A stretch of 64,000 nt of DNA from Dorea sp. 5-2. Its GTDB lineage: Bacteria; Bacillota; Clostridia; Lachnospirales; Lachnospiraceae. Every line of letters starts with the position of its first letter. Position 1 is the first letter of the stretch. The translations under genes and the position numbers were made by a program. The DNA is taken from assembly GCF_000403455.2 (NCBI RefSeq), contig NZ_KE159759.1, forward strand, positions 61,661 through 125,660, given 5' to 3'. The notes below the pieces were generated by a model. The model ran no database searches. It saw only the letters and a program-made list of their open reading frames with translations, and was not told the origin of the DNA. Positions 18,372-27,154 of this stretch are shown here, one piece after another.

Positions 18372-19565
18372 TCAGGAGCTTTCTCCACATCCGCCGTATA
18401 TATGACAATCATACGGATCTATTTCGGCATCTCTTCCTATATAATAACTCACAATCTCCTGCTCCAGTTTTACACCATATTTTTCCATATATTCCAACAC
18501 TTCACGATACGCCGCGTCCTCTTTCAATCCTTTAAGCCTCGCAAGATCATTCTCTGTCAGCGCTTTCAAGCAGCCTTGAAACCGTTCGTCACTCAATTGC
18601 CGCACCCCCATGCAGTATAACCCAAACGCCGCAGACGTCTTTTTACACAGATGTCTGTGGATCAGGAACCCGCCGATGTCAATATCTCCAAAATGCTGAT
18701 ACATAACGTCCGGATTATCCCGGATTACTTTTTTCAAAAACTCTATCTGCGGACGGCTCGCGAATCCTCCCAGATACATCATCGCCATATTGTGATTTTT
18801 AAGCCTCTGGTATGATGTCTTATTTTCAACTGTCAAAAGACTTGAGGCATTCACTGTAATCCTCCGTATACTCCGGACATCCTTTGACGCTATGGCAATA
18901 CCGCCTGGAAATCGGTCTGTCTCCAACACATATTGTTCCCACGCAATCTTCCAATCTCCTTTTATGAAGATCTCCTGTTCCGCCGGTATGATGTGATAAT
19001 GCGCCAACACTGCATCATTTCTTTCATATTCTTCCCCGGACATGCCGGCAAAATTCCTTAACCATGCGCACACCTCGTCACAATTATGATTCTCGAACCA
19101 TTTCGAATCACCATATACCAGTATAGATGCCTCACGCAAATACAGTTCTTCCGTATTGTTTTCCAGAAAGCAAAGCATCTTCATATTTGCGTCTATTCTT
19201 TCCGGATCGAATATTTTCCTCGGATCCTCGGTCTGTGCAAGTATGCTGTCACGGTATTTTTGTGCAGCCTCTCCCGCGCAGACATATGTCTCCATGATTT
19301 TTTTAATCTTTTTTACAATAGAGCTTTGAGGAACCACACCATATACCTCTTCCAGCCACTCATATATCGTATCCATCTTTTCTTCACAGAGATAGATCTT
19401 CTCAATGTCTTCACTGAATTTCAGACATTCTGCAGTGATGACCCCCATACTTTTTAACTCTGATACGGCGTCGCCGAAATGTTGTTTCCTTAATATATCC
19501 GCGTTATTCTTCTTATAATCTTTATAAATCTCTGTCGGCTTTAAAATGATCCTCCTTCTCATCAC
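18372..19565 (-). CDS. jetD: Wadjet defence protein JetD (TOPRIM nuclease subunit)
   Basis: A 397-residue protein matching JetD (DUF3322/DUF2220 type). The C-terminal TOPRIM-like domain shows LLTVENKTSY (243-252) with the metal-binding Glu, and HFGDIDIGGFLI (291-302) with the DxD aspartates. In Wadjet systems JetD is the nuclease that cuts circular plasmid DNA after loop extrusion by JetABC. It starts 4 bases inside jetC, the usual jetABCD order. Catalytic motifs look intact. Confidence 0.9.
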   Translation of the reverse strand: MMRRRIILKPTEIYKDYKKNNADILRKQHFGDAVSELKSMGVITAECLKFSEDIEKIYLCEEKMDTIYEWLEEVYGVVPQSSIVKKIKKIMETYVCAGEAAQKYRDSILAQTEDPRKIFDPERIDANMKMLCFLENNTEELYLREASILVYGDSKWFENHNCDEVCAWLRNFAGMSGEEYERNDAVLAHYHIIPAEQEIFIKGDWKIAWEQYVLETDRFPGGIAIASKDVRSIRRITVNASSLLTVENKTSYQRLKNHNMAMMYLGGFASRPQIEFLKKVIRDNPDVMYQHFGDIDIGGFLIHRHLCKKTSAAFGLYCMGVRQLSDERFQGCLKALTENDLARLKGLKEDAAYREVLEYMEKYGVKLEQEIVSYYIGRDAEIDPYDCHIYGGCGESS

Positions 19566-22500
19566 GCATGGAACTTCACCTTCCCGATCTGCATATTGTC
19601 ATTACTAACCTTCAGAACCGGGATGATCACTCCGCATTCATTGCCGATGGATTCCAACTTATTGGGAGGCGCGCAGAATATCACCTGAAAATGCTGATTC
19701 TTGAAGAAATCCAACATCAGCTTTATATTATGATCGCTCATCTTCTCGAACGGCTCGTCGATGAAGATCAGCCTGACAGAATTTACCCTGACATTATAAA
19801 GCATGGAGAGCGCTGCCGAGAGAATCAGGGTATAAGGAATCTGCGTTCCCGCTCCTGAGTTATACCCTACCTGTTTCGACAGTTTCCCATCCTTTACCTC
19901 GTCATTATTGATGATGATCTCATAACTCATATAATTCCGGTAATCTGCGAATCTCTTCATCTGTGTCATATCATTCTGGTCGATGATCTTATTGATAATG
20001 TCCCGGATCTCTTTCTCTCTTGTCTCGACCTCGTCATTTTCATATCCCATAAGGCCGGTAAATGCAAACTGCCCGTCCAGCATATTGTTGGTTTCCTGCA
20101 GATATTCTGCATAGCGCAGAATCTTCGCATAATCAGAGTGATCGCTCAGCAGCTTTACATCGAACTGATATCTGGTAGAGAACTGAAGCTTCCGCAGCTC
20201 TTTATTGATATCCGCGATATCGCTCCTTGCGTCTTTCGCCGCTTCATAGATATTGAGCACGAACTCTCTTTTGAATATCCTCTCATAGGTAATGGTCTGC
20301 TCCTTCATCTTCTTCTGTATTCCCTGCAGGTCCTCGATCCATATCTTCCCTCTTCTTCTTTGATAAGCGGCTTCATACTCCAATCCCACCGGCAGTCTGT
20401 CCTCTTCCTGCTTGCGGTTATTATAACTTTGCTGCTTCCCTCTGATATCTCCTTCCAATTCTCTGACACGGCGGTCTTCTGATTGTTTCATCTCATACTG
20501 CATCAGCCCTCCGCCCGGATTCTCGCCGGACAGGTATCCGTCGTATTCTTCGACCGCTCTTTTGGCGGCAGAATGATTCCTGCTGCGCTCTTCTTCTAAC
20601 TCTTTCCTTTTCTCCTCTTCTTCTGCCTTAAGCTTTTTGATGCGGCGTTCTTTCTCGGAAATCGTCGTCTCTAGTATCGTTTTCTTCTGCAGGTTCTCGG
20701 TCTGTGCCTTCTTCTTCTGCTCCAACTGTCTTCCTAATTCCGTCACACGCTCATTCAACGCCATGAACTCTTCATTCTGTTCCTGCGCCTCTATAAGTTC
20801 CTGATAATGCCCTCTCTCTTCCTTCAGGCTGGCAGATACCTGCGCCGCCTCCTTATGGGCGTTCAGATCATACTCTTTAAAATGATCCAGGCTGATCCGC
20901 AGATATTCGGCGTCTTCCTGCAGATTTTCCTGCTTCTCCATGATCTCATTTTCCCTGGCTTCCAGTTCCTTCAATTTCTTCTCGGCGGCTCTCTTATTCA
21001 ACTCAATTGCCTGATTGCCCAGACAATAGCTTTTTATCTTCTTCATGTTCATGTAAGTTACCGCCATGCTGCGGCTAAGCTTGCCTTCTTTTGACATGGC
21101 GTTATCATATTTCGGCACATCTTCAAGCTCCACAGCGTGGATCCTGCCAAGCCAGTATTTAAAATATTCAGCCGCCGTTTCGTTCTGAATATATAGATAA
21201 TGGAATACGGAATCTGCTTTGCACTCTGTCTCCTTTTGAACCAGCCGCTTTGTATTGACTAGCTCCACATAATGGTGCCCGGAGCGATCCAGCACGGCAT
21301 TTGCCACATCGAATGAAGACGGAGCGACGATGATCGCATAACGGTGTATTCCAAGGAATGTCTCTATGGCGTTTCTCCAGTTCTCATCCTTCAGTTCAAC
21401 CACATATTCACACGCCATATGTGCTTCATCAGGAATCCCCTGCCGCTTAAACTCAAGATTTATCTCTCTGATCAGCTCTAACTGCTCCCGTACATGTGAA
21501 TGATCGGTTCTGTTTTTATTACAGTTTTCAATAATTTCCGTCTGTTCTATACATTCTTTCCGGATATCTTCCGACTCTTTCTTAAGCAGTATCCTCTCTT
21601 CGATCAGATGGTCCCGGCGCTTCCGGATCTCTTCTTTCATTGTGTCGATAAAACGTTGCTTTTCTGCCGCTTCTATTTCTTTCGATACCAGAAGCCCTGC
21701 CATATTGGCATCCATTTTCCCCGCTCCTGACTCCCTCAGACGTGCCGCAGCTTCCTGCATCCTCTTCTGGAATATCTCAAGCCTTTCCTTTTCCACATCC
21801 AGAACAGCCAGCTGTTCTTCATATGTATGGATCAGCTGCTGTGAAGCGTCGATGGCTTTCGACACATCAAGATCGCGTAACGCCCTCTTTGTCTCAGAAT
21901 AGTACCGATCGATCTCGTCAATCTCCTGATACTGTTCACGGATCCTTTTCTCCAGTGTCTCACACGTGATCCTGCCTTCCTTTACGATATCCTCCGCTTC
22001 ACGGATCTCCCTTTGACACTGCATCTGTTTTTTATATTTTATCTTAATATCATCAATCTTAAGCCGAAATGATTTCTTATCATGCTCGTCATAATCTGCC
22101 AGGATAGACTCCAGATCCTTGAGTTCCTGATCGATCTGTTCCAGGCTGCTGTTGATCTGCTCGATATTCTTCTTCGCTTCTTTTAATTTATCAAAATTAA
22201 CATCATGCTCTTCCAACACGGATTCCTTAATGAATTCCTGGATCTTCGCAGCCGGGTTATATGCCATGATATTTCTGAGCTTCCTCTGGTACTTCGGCAC
22301 CTCCTGATAAGGCAGTTTAAGCCCTGTCATCTGCATGAACAGGGTGATCCCCTCTTTCTTATTCTTCATCTGTACACCGTTTCTTTTCTGAAATCCGGAC
22401 GCGTCATAAGGTTTTTTTACCGCGTCTTCTTCGTATACAAATGCAATATCCTTAAGCGTGTTTCCATCCGACACATACCAGTGCGTTCCTCTGATATCTG

Positions 22501-22873
22501 TGACCGCCGTTTCTATCACGACGCCCAGGACAAAGGGATTCTCATTGATCTGGTCAAAATATTCCAACGCGATGTGTGTATACACCACCGGTATCTTTTC
22601 TGCAGGCCTGGCATATATCCCGGCGCTGGCGTCCACCAGGCAGCGGGTATAAGAGAGCAGATTCCGTTTCCCGACCCCGGTATTATAGCCGCTCGTCGCC
22701 TTATTAAACTGTGTATCCCCTGTATATGCATATTTGACGGCGTCCAGTATAGTCGACTTCCCGCATTCATTCTCGCCCGAGATCAATGTCAGGCATTCCG
22801 AGACAGGAATCGTCGTATTGCCGAATCCATACCAGTTCACCAGATGTACCTTCCGTAAGATCGTCTTATTCAT
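19562..22873 (-). CDS. jetC: Wadjet defence protein JetC (SMC-like ATPase)
   Basis: About 1100 residues with SMC/MukB-like architecture. Walker A is ISGENECGKSTILDAVKYAY near the N-terminus (about 33-52). Long charged coiled coils flank a hinge-like middle section around 500-600. Signature and Walker B regions at the C-terminus read YNSGAGTQIPYTLILS and RLIFIDEPFEKMSDHN. JetC with JetA and JetB makes a condensin-like motor that extrudes plasmid DNA. Start: the ATG at 22873 has GAGG six bases upstream; an ATG two codons earlier (22879) is possible. It overlaps the end of jetB. Confidence 0.92.
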   Translation of the reverse strand: MNKTILRKVHLVNWYGFGNTTIPVSECLTLISGENECGKSTILDAVKYAYTGDTQFNKATSGYNTGVGKRNLLSYTRCLVDASAGIYARPAEKIPVVYTHIALEYFDQINENPFVLGVVIETAVTDIRGTHWYVSDGNTLKDIAFVYEEDAVKKPYDASGFQKRNGVQMKNKKEGITLFMQMTGLKLPYQEVPKYQRKLRNIMAYNPAAKIQEFIKESVLEEHDVNFDKLKEAKKNIEQINSSLEQIDQELKDLESILADYDEHDKKSFRLKIDDIKIKYKKQMQCQREIREAEDIVKEGRITCETLEKRIREQYQEIDEIDRYYSETKRALRDLDVSKAIDASQQLIHTYEEQLAVLDVEKERLEIFQKRMQEAAARLRESGAGKMDANMAGLLVSKEIEAAEKQRFIDTMKEEIRKRRDHLIEERILLKKESEDIRKECIEQTEIIENCNKNRTDHSHVREQLELIREINLEFKRQGIPDEAHMACEYVVELKDENWRNAIETFLGIHRYAIIVAPSSFDVANAVLDRSGHHYVELVNTKRLVQKETECKADSVFHYLYIQNETAAEYFKYWLGRIHAVELEDVPKYDNAMSKEGKLSRSMAVTYMNMKKIKSYCLGNQAIELNKRAAEKKLKELEARENEIMEKQENLQEDAEYLRISLDHFKEYDLNAHKEAAQVSASLKEERGHYQELIEAQEQNEEFMALNERVTELGRQLEQKKKAQTENLQKKTILETTISEKERRIKKLKAEEEEKRKELEEERSRNHSAAKRAVEEYDGYLSGENPGGGLMQYEMKQSEDRRVRELEGDIRGKQQSYNNRKQEEDRLPVGLEYEAAYQRRRGKIWIEDLQGIQKKMKEQTITYERIFKREFVLNIYEAAKDARSDIADINKELRKLQFSTRYQFDVKLLSDHSDYAKILRYAEYLQETNNMLDGQFAFTGLMGYENDEVETREKEIRDIINKIIDQNDMTQMKRFADYRNYMSYEIIINNDEVKDGKLSKQVGYNSGAGTQIPYTLILSAALSMLYNVRVNSVRLIFIDEPFEKMSDHNIKLMLDFFKNQHFQVIFCAPPNKLESIGNECGVIIPVLKVSNDNMQIGKVKFHA

Positions 22874-23462
22874 CCTCATCCTCGCTTTCCAAATATTCTT
22901 CCATGACCCGCCTAAGCTGTCCGATGTCCATGCAGAAAAGCAGCGACGGATACAATCGTACCTTTCCTTCCTCCGTACCTACATCGTCGCTGTGATCGAT
23001 CAGGTTGAATCTCTTAAATATACGGTAAGCGTCTTTGAAATCTGACGGCTTCATCATAACCTGATAGATCTTACATTTATCCACGATATCGCCCACCGTC
23101 ACATACACCGCATCTGAATATCCCATACGTTCCAGGAATAAGCCCCAGAGCACCATCAATAACTGGATCTGTTTCGTATCAAAGCGATACAGGTTAAGCC
23201 TTTTTAAACCTACGGTCTCTACATCTTCATCTGCCTGCTGCAGCATCGCTACCTTCATCCGCTCTTCCACCACAACTTTATATCCGATCGCCGCCAGATA
23301 TGTATTGACATCGTATTGATTCGACTCAGACGCTATGAATTCATATAGCTTTTCATCCCGGTCTTCTACGATAAATGTTGCGTCTAGCAGCTTCCGGATA
23401 CATCGCTTGAATAAATATGCGTCTTCCCCGCTCATTTTCTCCATAAAACTGTAATCACTCAT
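22866..23462 (-). CDS. jetB: Wadjet defence protein JetB (DUF4194, kleisin-partner subunit)
   Basis: A 198-residue acidic protein of the DUF4194/JetB (MukE-like) family. It has FKRCIRKLLDATFIVEDRDE, ASESNQYDVNTYLAAIGYKV and LYRFDTKQIQLLMVLWGLFL, and ends in an acidic tail ESEDEDE. It bridges JetA and JetC in the Wadjet motor. It starts after AGGGGAG with good spacing, 50 bases after jetA, and its end overlaps the jetC start. Confidence 0.88.
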   Translation of the reverse strand: MSDYSFMEKMSGEDAYLFKRCIRKLLDATFIVEDRDEKLYEFIASESNQYDVNTYLAAIGYKVVVEERMKVAMLQQADEDVETVGLKRLNLYRFDTKQIQLLMVLWGLFLERMGYSDAVYVTVGDIVDKCKIYQVMMKPSDFKDAYRIFKRFNLIDHSDDVGTEEGKVRLYPSLLFCMDIGQLRRVMEEYLESEDEDE

Positions 23463-23512
23463 AGATCTACTCCCCTTTTATCCTCTGCTTTCTATCTCAC
23501 AGATCTCCTTTT

Positions 23513-24895
23513 TTATCTCCTGCTTACCGTCACATTCGTAATATCCGCAGCCTCCGTCTCCACCATTTCCTCCGACAACTGAACATCATAGGGGAATTCC
23601 TTATTCCTTGCATAAACCATCGCCGCCGCGTACATCAGGATCTCCTCTTTCCTATGGACCTTCTTTTCCTTGATGCTTATTTTCTTCTCATTTCCCAGCT
23701 GCACGTCGAGGAAATTACTTACCCGTTCCACGGAAAATCTGTTCGGAGCGCTTTGAAAGAGATGCTCTGTCTGCGCCGCCTTCTCTTCCTCTGACAATTC
23801 CTCGGCGGCAAGCCCGATATTCTCCCCTTCGTTCTTCGCTCTTCTATTCTTTTCAAATGACTTATATCCGATATATTTCTGATTGACGACACGCGCGCAG
23901 TCCGCCGCCTTTTCCATCGCCGTGTCCCGCTCATCTTCCGGCAGCTTCGATACTGCGGTGAGAAAATCATGGAGCACGGCTTCTAGCCGGATCCCGTTGC
24001 CTGCCATCAGCATGATCCTTGTATTCGCAAGGTTATAGTAAGTATTGATCCGGCTGTCGATCATTTCCATATTCGATTCATATTCCACGCTCAGAAAATG
24101 CTGCAGTTCTGCAAAATACTTCTCTACGCGCTCTTGTGCGGCTTCGTAACTCATCTCCCGCATTTCAGAACATTCCCGGATCATCTTATCGCACATCTCT
24201 CCCTGCCTGAGTACACGCAGCTTTCCCTTAATATAGGAGAGCTGCGCAGGAATCAACCCATTATTCTTGATAAAGAAATATTCCCGGAAGAAATGGTCTA
24301 ACATCTCGTCTCTTATGATAAATTGGCCGAAACTGTTAATATCCTGAAACGCGATCACAGCTTTCATAATACCTGCAATACTGTTCTTTAGATCTGTAAG
24401 TTCGTTTTTTAACTCCGTCTCATTATTAAGCAGCGGCAGGAGAATATTCGTATAAGGTCTTTCCCGGCGCACGGAATCTTCGTCAAAAGCAGATCTTATG
24501 ATATCATACATGGCAAAGATCCGGTTCGACATCTCACCCTCATCGGTCTTCTCTGTCATTCTTCTGAGAAAATCCATGAGCCGTCTGCAGTCGGTGGAGA
24601 TATCGACAACATACTCTCCATTGCGCCCGATCTCCCGCGGAAGCAGCCACCCGCACTCACGGAACAGAGAAAGGATCTCTCCCGCCTGAAGCAAAGCGTC
24701 ACTGTCTTCCGACGCGGAAATCTCCTCATTCCTCAGATAAATGGTTATACTGTCTTTTGCATCTGATTCATACAAAACCGGCAGTTCCTTCGCTCTTTCG
24801 ATCAATATTTGGATACAATCATAATATACCCTGCGATACTTCAGATTTAAAGGCTTGAAAAAAGAATCATTTCGTATATAATCAAAAAAATTCAC
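23513..24895 (-). CDS. jetA: Wadjet defence protein JetA (kleisin-like subunit)
   Basis: A 460-residue protein with the JetA family opening NFFDYIRNDSFFKPLNLKYR and YYDCIQILIERAKELPVLYE, helical throughout with a charged C-terminal winged-helix-like part. JetA is the MukF-like kleisin of the Wadjet complex. It uses a GTG start (24893-24895) behind AGAGGAG. With jetB, jetC and jetD following in order, the locus is a complete four-gene system. The subtype (I, II or III) was not assigned by alignment; the JetA length and sequence would fit type II best. Confidence 0.87.
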   Translation of the reverse strand: MNFFDYIRNDSFFKPLNLKYRRVYYDCIQILIERAKELPVLYESDAKDSITIYLRNEEISASEDSDALLQAGEILSLFRECGWLLPREIGRNGEYVVDISTDCRRLMDFLRRMTEKTDEGEMSNRIFAMYDIIRSAFDEDSVRRERPYTNILLPLLNNETELKNELTDLKNSIAGIMKAVIAFQDINSFGQFIIRDEMLDHFFREYFFIKNNGLIPAQLSYIKGKLRVLRQGEMCDKMIRECSEMREMSYEAAQERVEKYFAELQHFLSVEYESNMEMIDSRINTYYNLANTRIMLMAGNGIRLEAVLHDFLTAVSKLPEDERDTAMEKAADCARVVNQKYIGYKSFEKNRRAKNEGENIGLAAEELSEEEKAAQTEHLFQSAPNRFSVERVSNFLDVQLGNEKKISIKEKKVHRKEEILMYAAAMVYARNKEFPYDVQLSEEMVETEAADITNVTVSRR

Positions 24896-24916
24896 GCTTT
24901 CTCCTCTTATGTAAGC

Positions 24917-24959
24917 AAGGGAGCATCTTTGTCACAGCTTACAACAAAGAAACTCCCTT
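24917..24959. other. Stem-loop between mgsA and jetA
   Basis: AAGGGAG pairs with CTCCCTT around an inner CTTTGT/ACAAAG stem. The T run follows only on the plus strand, where no gene ends, so it is not a classical terminator for the minus-strand mgsA gene. It could reduce read-through from mgsA into the jet operon, or be a processing site in a shared transcript. Confidence 0.4.
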
Positions 24960-24971
24960 TTTATCACTTCA

Positions 24972-25448
24972 TTATTTCATCTGCTCCACACGTTCCTGAA
25001 CCGTCTTATTGAAATTCTGCACCTTCCGGTCATAGGTTTCATCCATATATCTGGAATGCAGTATGAAATCCGCCGTCGCCAGATTATTCGCGATCGGAAT
25101 ATCATAAACCACAGCAATACGCAGCAGCGCCTTCACATCCGGGTCATGCGGCTGCGCCTCCAACGGATCCCACAAAAAGATCATGAAATCAATCTGGCCT
25201 TCAACGATCTTCGCGCCGATCTGCTGGTCGCCGCCAAGGGGACCGCTGTTATAGCCCTTAACCGGAAGCCCAGTCTTCTCCGCGATCAGCCTTGAGGTTG
25301 TACCCGTCCCGCACAAGAAATGCCCTTTCAGGATCTCCTTATTCTTATCACACCACTCTACCAGTTCTTTCTTCTTTCCGTCGTGCGCTACCAGTGCGAT
25401 ATGCTTCGTCTTTCCTATTTCAAATGTTACGTAATTTTCATTTGCCAT
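24972..25448 (-). CDS. mgsA: Methylglyoxal synthase
   Basis: A 158-residue enzyme that converts dihydroxyacetone phosphate to methylglyoxal and phosphate in the cytoplasm. Family motifs: HIALVAHDGKKKELVEW, LCGTGTTSRLIAEKTGL (phosphate binding), SGPLGGDQQIGA and IFLWDPLEAQPHDPDVKALL with catalytic Asp positions. The ATG at 25448 follows AAAGGAG; an in-frame TTG six codons earlier overlaps that site and is rejected. Length matches the family. Confidence 0.95.
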   Translation of the reverse strand: MANENYVTFEIGKTKHIALVAHDGKKKELVEWCDKNKEILKGHFLCGTGTTSRLIAEKTGLPVKGYNSGPLGGDQQIGAKIVEGQIDFMIFLWDPLEAQPHDPDVKALLRIAVVYDIPIANNLATADFILHSRYMDETYDRKVQNFNKTVQERVEQMK

Positions 25449-25491
25449 TTTCTCTTCTCCTTTCAAAGTTTCGGCTTACCGTTGTATCTTT

Positions 25492-26376
25492 CTATTCTTC
25501 TTCCTCACAGCATGTGTCTTCATAATATTTCATAAGCGCCTGCGTACCCAAATCACCGTTGCCTTCTGCCGCCAGTTCTTCATAATTCGCCAGCGCCTGG
25601 CTCAGCACATCCAGACACAGCCCGCTCATATTCGCCTCCGTAAGCGCAAGCCTCATATCTTTGATAAAATGTTTCATAAAGAAGCCCGGCGCATAATCGT
25701 CTGCCAGGATCTTCGGGCCAAAGGTATCAAGCTGTTTACTTCCCGCGGCTCCTGTCGATACGGAATCTAAGAGCACCTGCAGATCCAGCCCCTTGGCTTT
25801 CGCATACGTCAATGCCTCACAGACCCCGGACAGAGTACCTGCGATCATAATCTGGTTCGCAAGCTTTGCATGCTGTCCGCAGCCGGCTTCTCCCTGATAG
25901 TTGATGTTGGCGCCCATCGCTTCGAACAGCGGCATGCAAGAAGCGTAGTCTTCTTTACCACCACCCACAAGGATGGATAAAGTTCCTGCCTTCGCACCGC
26001 CGTCTCCGCCCGTCACAGGCGCGTCCAGCACATGATATCCTTTTTCCGTTCCGGCTTCGGCGATTTTCTTTGCAAGCATCGGGCTTGTGGTCGTCATATC
26101 GATCAGATATGCTCCCTGCTTCGCGCTGTCCAGGATATTTCCCGTATCAAAATACACCTCTTCCACATCCTGTGGGAATCCCACGATGGTGATCACCGCG
26201 TCGCAATCGCTTACACATTCCTGGATCGACTCATGAAAGACGGCTCCCTCGCCGATCACATCTTCCACCTTCTCCTTTGTCCTGGCATAGATATGGAGCT
26301 CGAACCCGGCTTTCATAAGATTACGTACCATGGACTTCCCCATGATCCCAACCCCGATAAAACCAATCTTATGCAT
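25492..26376 (-). CDS. NAD(P)-dependent beta-hydroxyacid dehydrogenase (2-hydroxy-3-oxopropionate reductase-like)
   Basis: A 294-residue member of the GarR/GlxR/HIBADH family. It has the Rossmann motif IGFIGVGIMGKSMVRNLMKAG, the substrate motif DAPVTGGDGGAKAG at about 120-133, and catalytic Lys in GQHAKLANQIM at about 165-175. It probably reduces tartronate semialdehyde or a similar beta-hydroxyacid partner. It could relate to glyoxylate metabolism, but the ureide operon is 30 kb away, so no pathway link is claimed. It ends in an acidic CCEEEE tail. Confidence 0.85.
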   Translation of the reverse strand: MHKIGFIGVGIMGKSMVRNLMKAGFELHIYARTKEKVEDVIGEGAVFHESIQECVSDCDAVITIVGFPQDVEEVYFDTGNILDSAKQGAYLIDMTTTSPMLAKKIAEAGTEKGYHVLDAPVTGGDGGAKAGTLSILVGGGKEDYASCMPLFEAMGANINYQGEAGCGQHAKLANQIMIAGTLSGVCEALTYAKAKGLDLQVLLDSVSTGAAGSKQLDTFGPKILADDYAPGFFMKHFIKDMRLALTEANMSGLCLDVLSQALANYEELAAEGNGDLGTQALMKYYEDTCCEEEE

Positions 26377-26422
26377 GTTTTCTCTTCCTCCTGTTCTTAT
26401 ATATATTCTCTGATACAGCCTG

Positions 26423-27094
26423 CTACATCTCTAGCTTTTCCACTACTTCCCCCTGTCTCTTATAGATACTTCCTGACGGCACGTATCCTCTGACACTGGA
26501 AAGCGGATAGATATTGGTATGGCTGCCCACCACGCTTCCCGGATTCAGAACCGTGCCGCATCCGACTTCCACCTCGTCCCCGAGCATGGCTCCGAACTTC
26601 TTGATCCCGGTCTCTATATTGCCTTCCGGAGTCTTCACCACTACCAGCTTCTTATCGGACTTTACATTGGATGTGATGGAACCCGCGCCCATATGCGCCT
26701 TATAACCAAGAATCGAATCTCCGACATAATTATAATGCGGTACCTGCACTTTATTGAACAGGATCACATTCTTAAGCTCCGTCGAATTGCCGACCACGGC
26801 GCCCTCTCCCACGATGGCATTTCCGCGGATGAACGCGCACTGCCTTACTTCCGCATCCTTGCCGATGATCGCCGGTCCGTGGATATACGCGGATTCGAAT
26901 ACCTTCGCCGACTTGGCGATCCATACGTCCTCGCCGACCTTGTCATACTCATCCTCAGAAAGCGTCGCGCCAAGACGGAGGATAAATTCGCTGATCCTTG
27001 GCAATACCTCCCACGGATAAGTTACTCCTTCAAAGAGATCCTTTGCGATTGTCTCCTCCAATGTGTACAATTTCTTAACTGTCAATCCTTTCAT
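26423..27094 (-). CDS. LbH-domain protein, sugar-nucleotide pyrophosphorylase-like without transferase domain
   Basis: A 223-residue left-handed beta-helix protein resembling the C-terminal half of GlmU-type enzymes. Repeats include VWIAKSAKVFESAYIHGPAI, IRGNAIVGEGAVVGNSTELK and NVILFNKVQVPHYNYVGDSI, then LGYKAHMGAGSITSNVKSDK. The nucleotidyltransferase domain is absent, so it is an orphan acyltransferase or a sugar-nucleotide-binding homologue. The start at 27094 has AGGAG nine bases upstream; 16 extra upstream codons in frame are not needed. Function not assigned. Confidence 0.75.
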   Translation of the reverse strand: MKGLTVKKLYTLEETIAKDLFEGVTYPWEVLPRISEFILRLGATLSEDEYDKVGEDVWIAKSAKVFESAYIHGPAIIGKDAEVRQCAFIRGNAIVGEGAVVGNSTELKNVILFNKVQVPHYNYVGDSILGYKAHMGAGSITSNVKSDKKLVVVKTPEGNIETGIKKFGAMLGDEVEVGCGTVLNPGSVVGSHTNIYPLSSVRGYVPSGSIYKRQGEVVEKLEM

Positions 27095-27154
27095 GTTGTC
27101 TGTCTCCTCTCTTTTTGTTAGCGTAAAAACCCGTTTCTGCAAACGCCTTTTATC

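Noticed and set aside
22205..22858. 217-codon plus-strand open frame
   Set aside because: It lies fully antisense to jetC, lacks a ribosome binding site and recognisable domains, and its composition mirrors the opposite coding strand.
24917..24959. Stem-loop considered as the mgsA terminator
   Set aside because: The T tract is on the plus-strand side only, so it does not fit a minus-strand intrinsic terminator; kept as a structure of unknown role.
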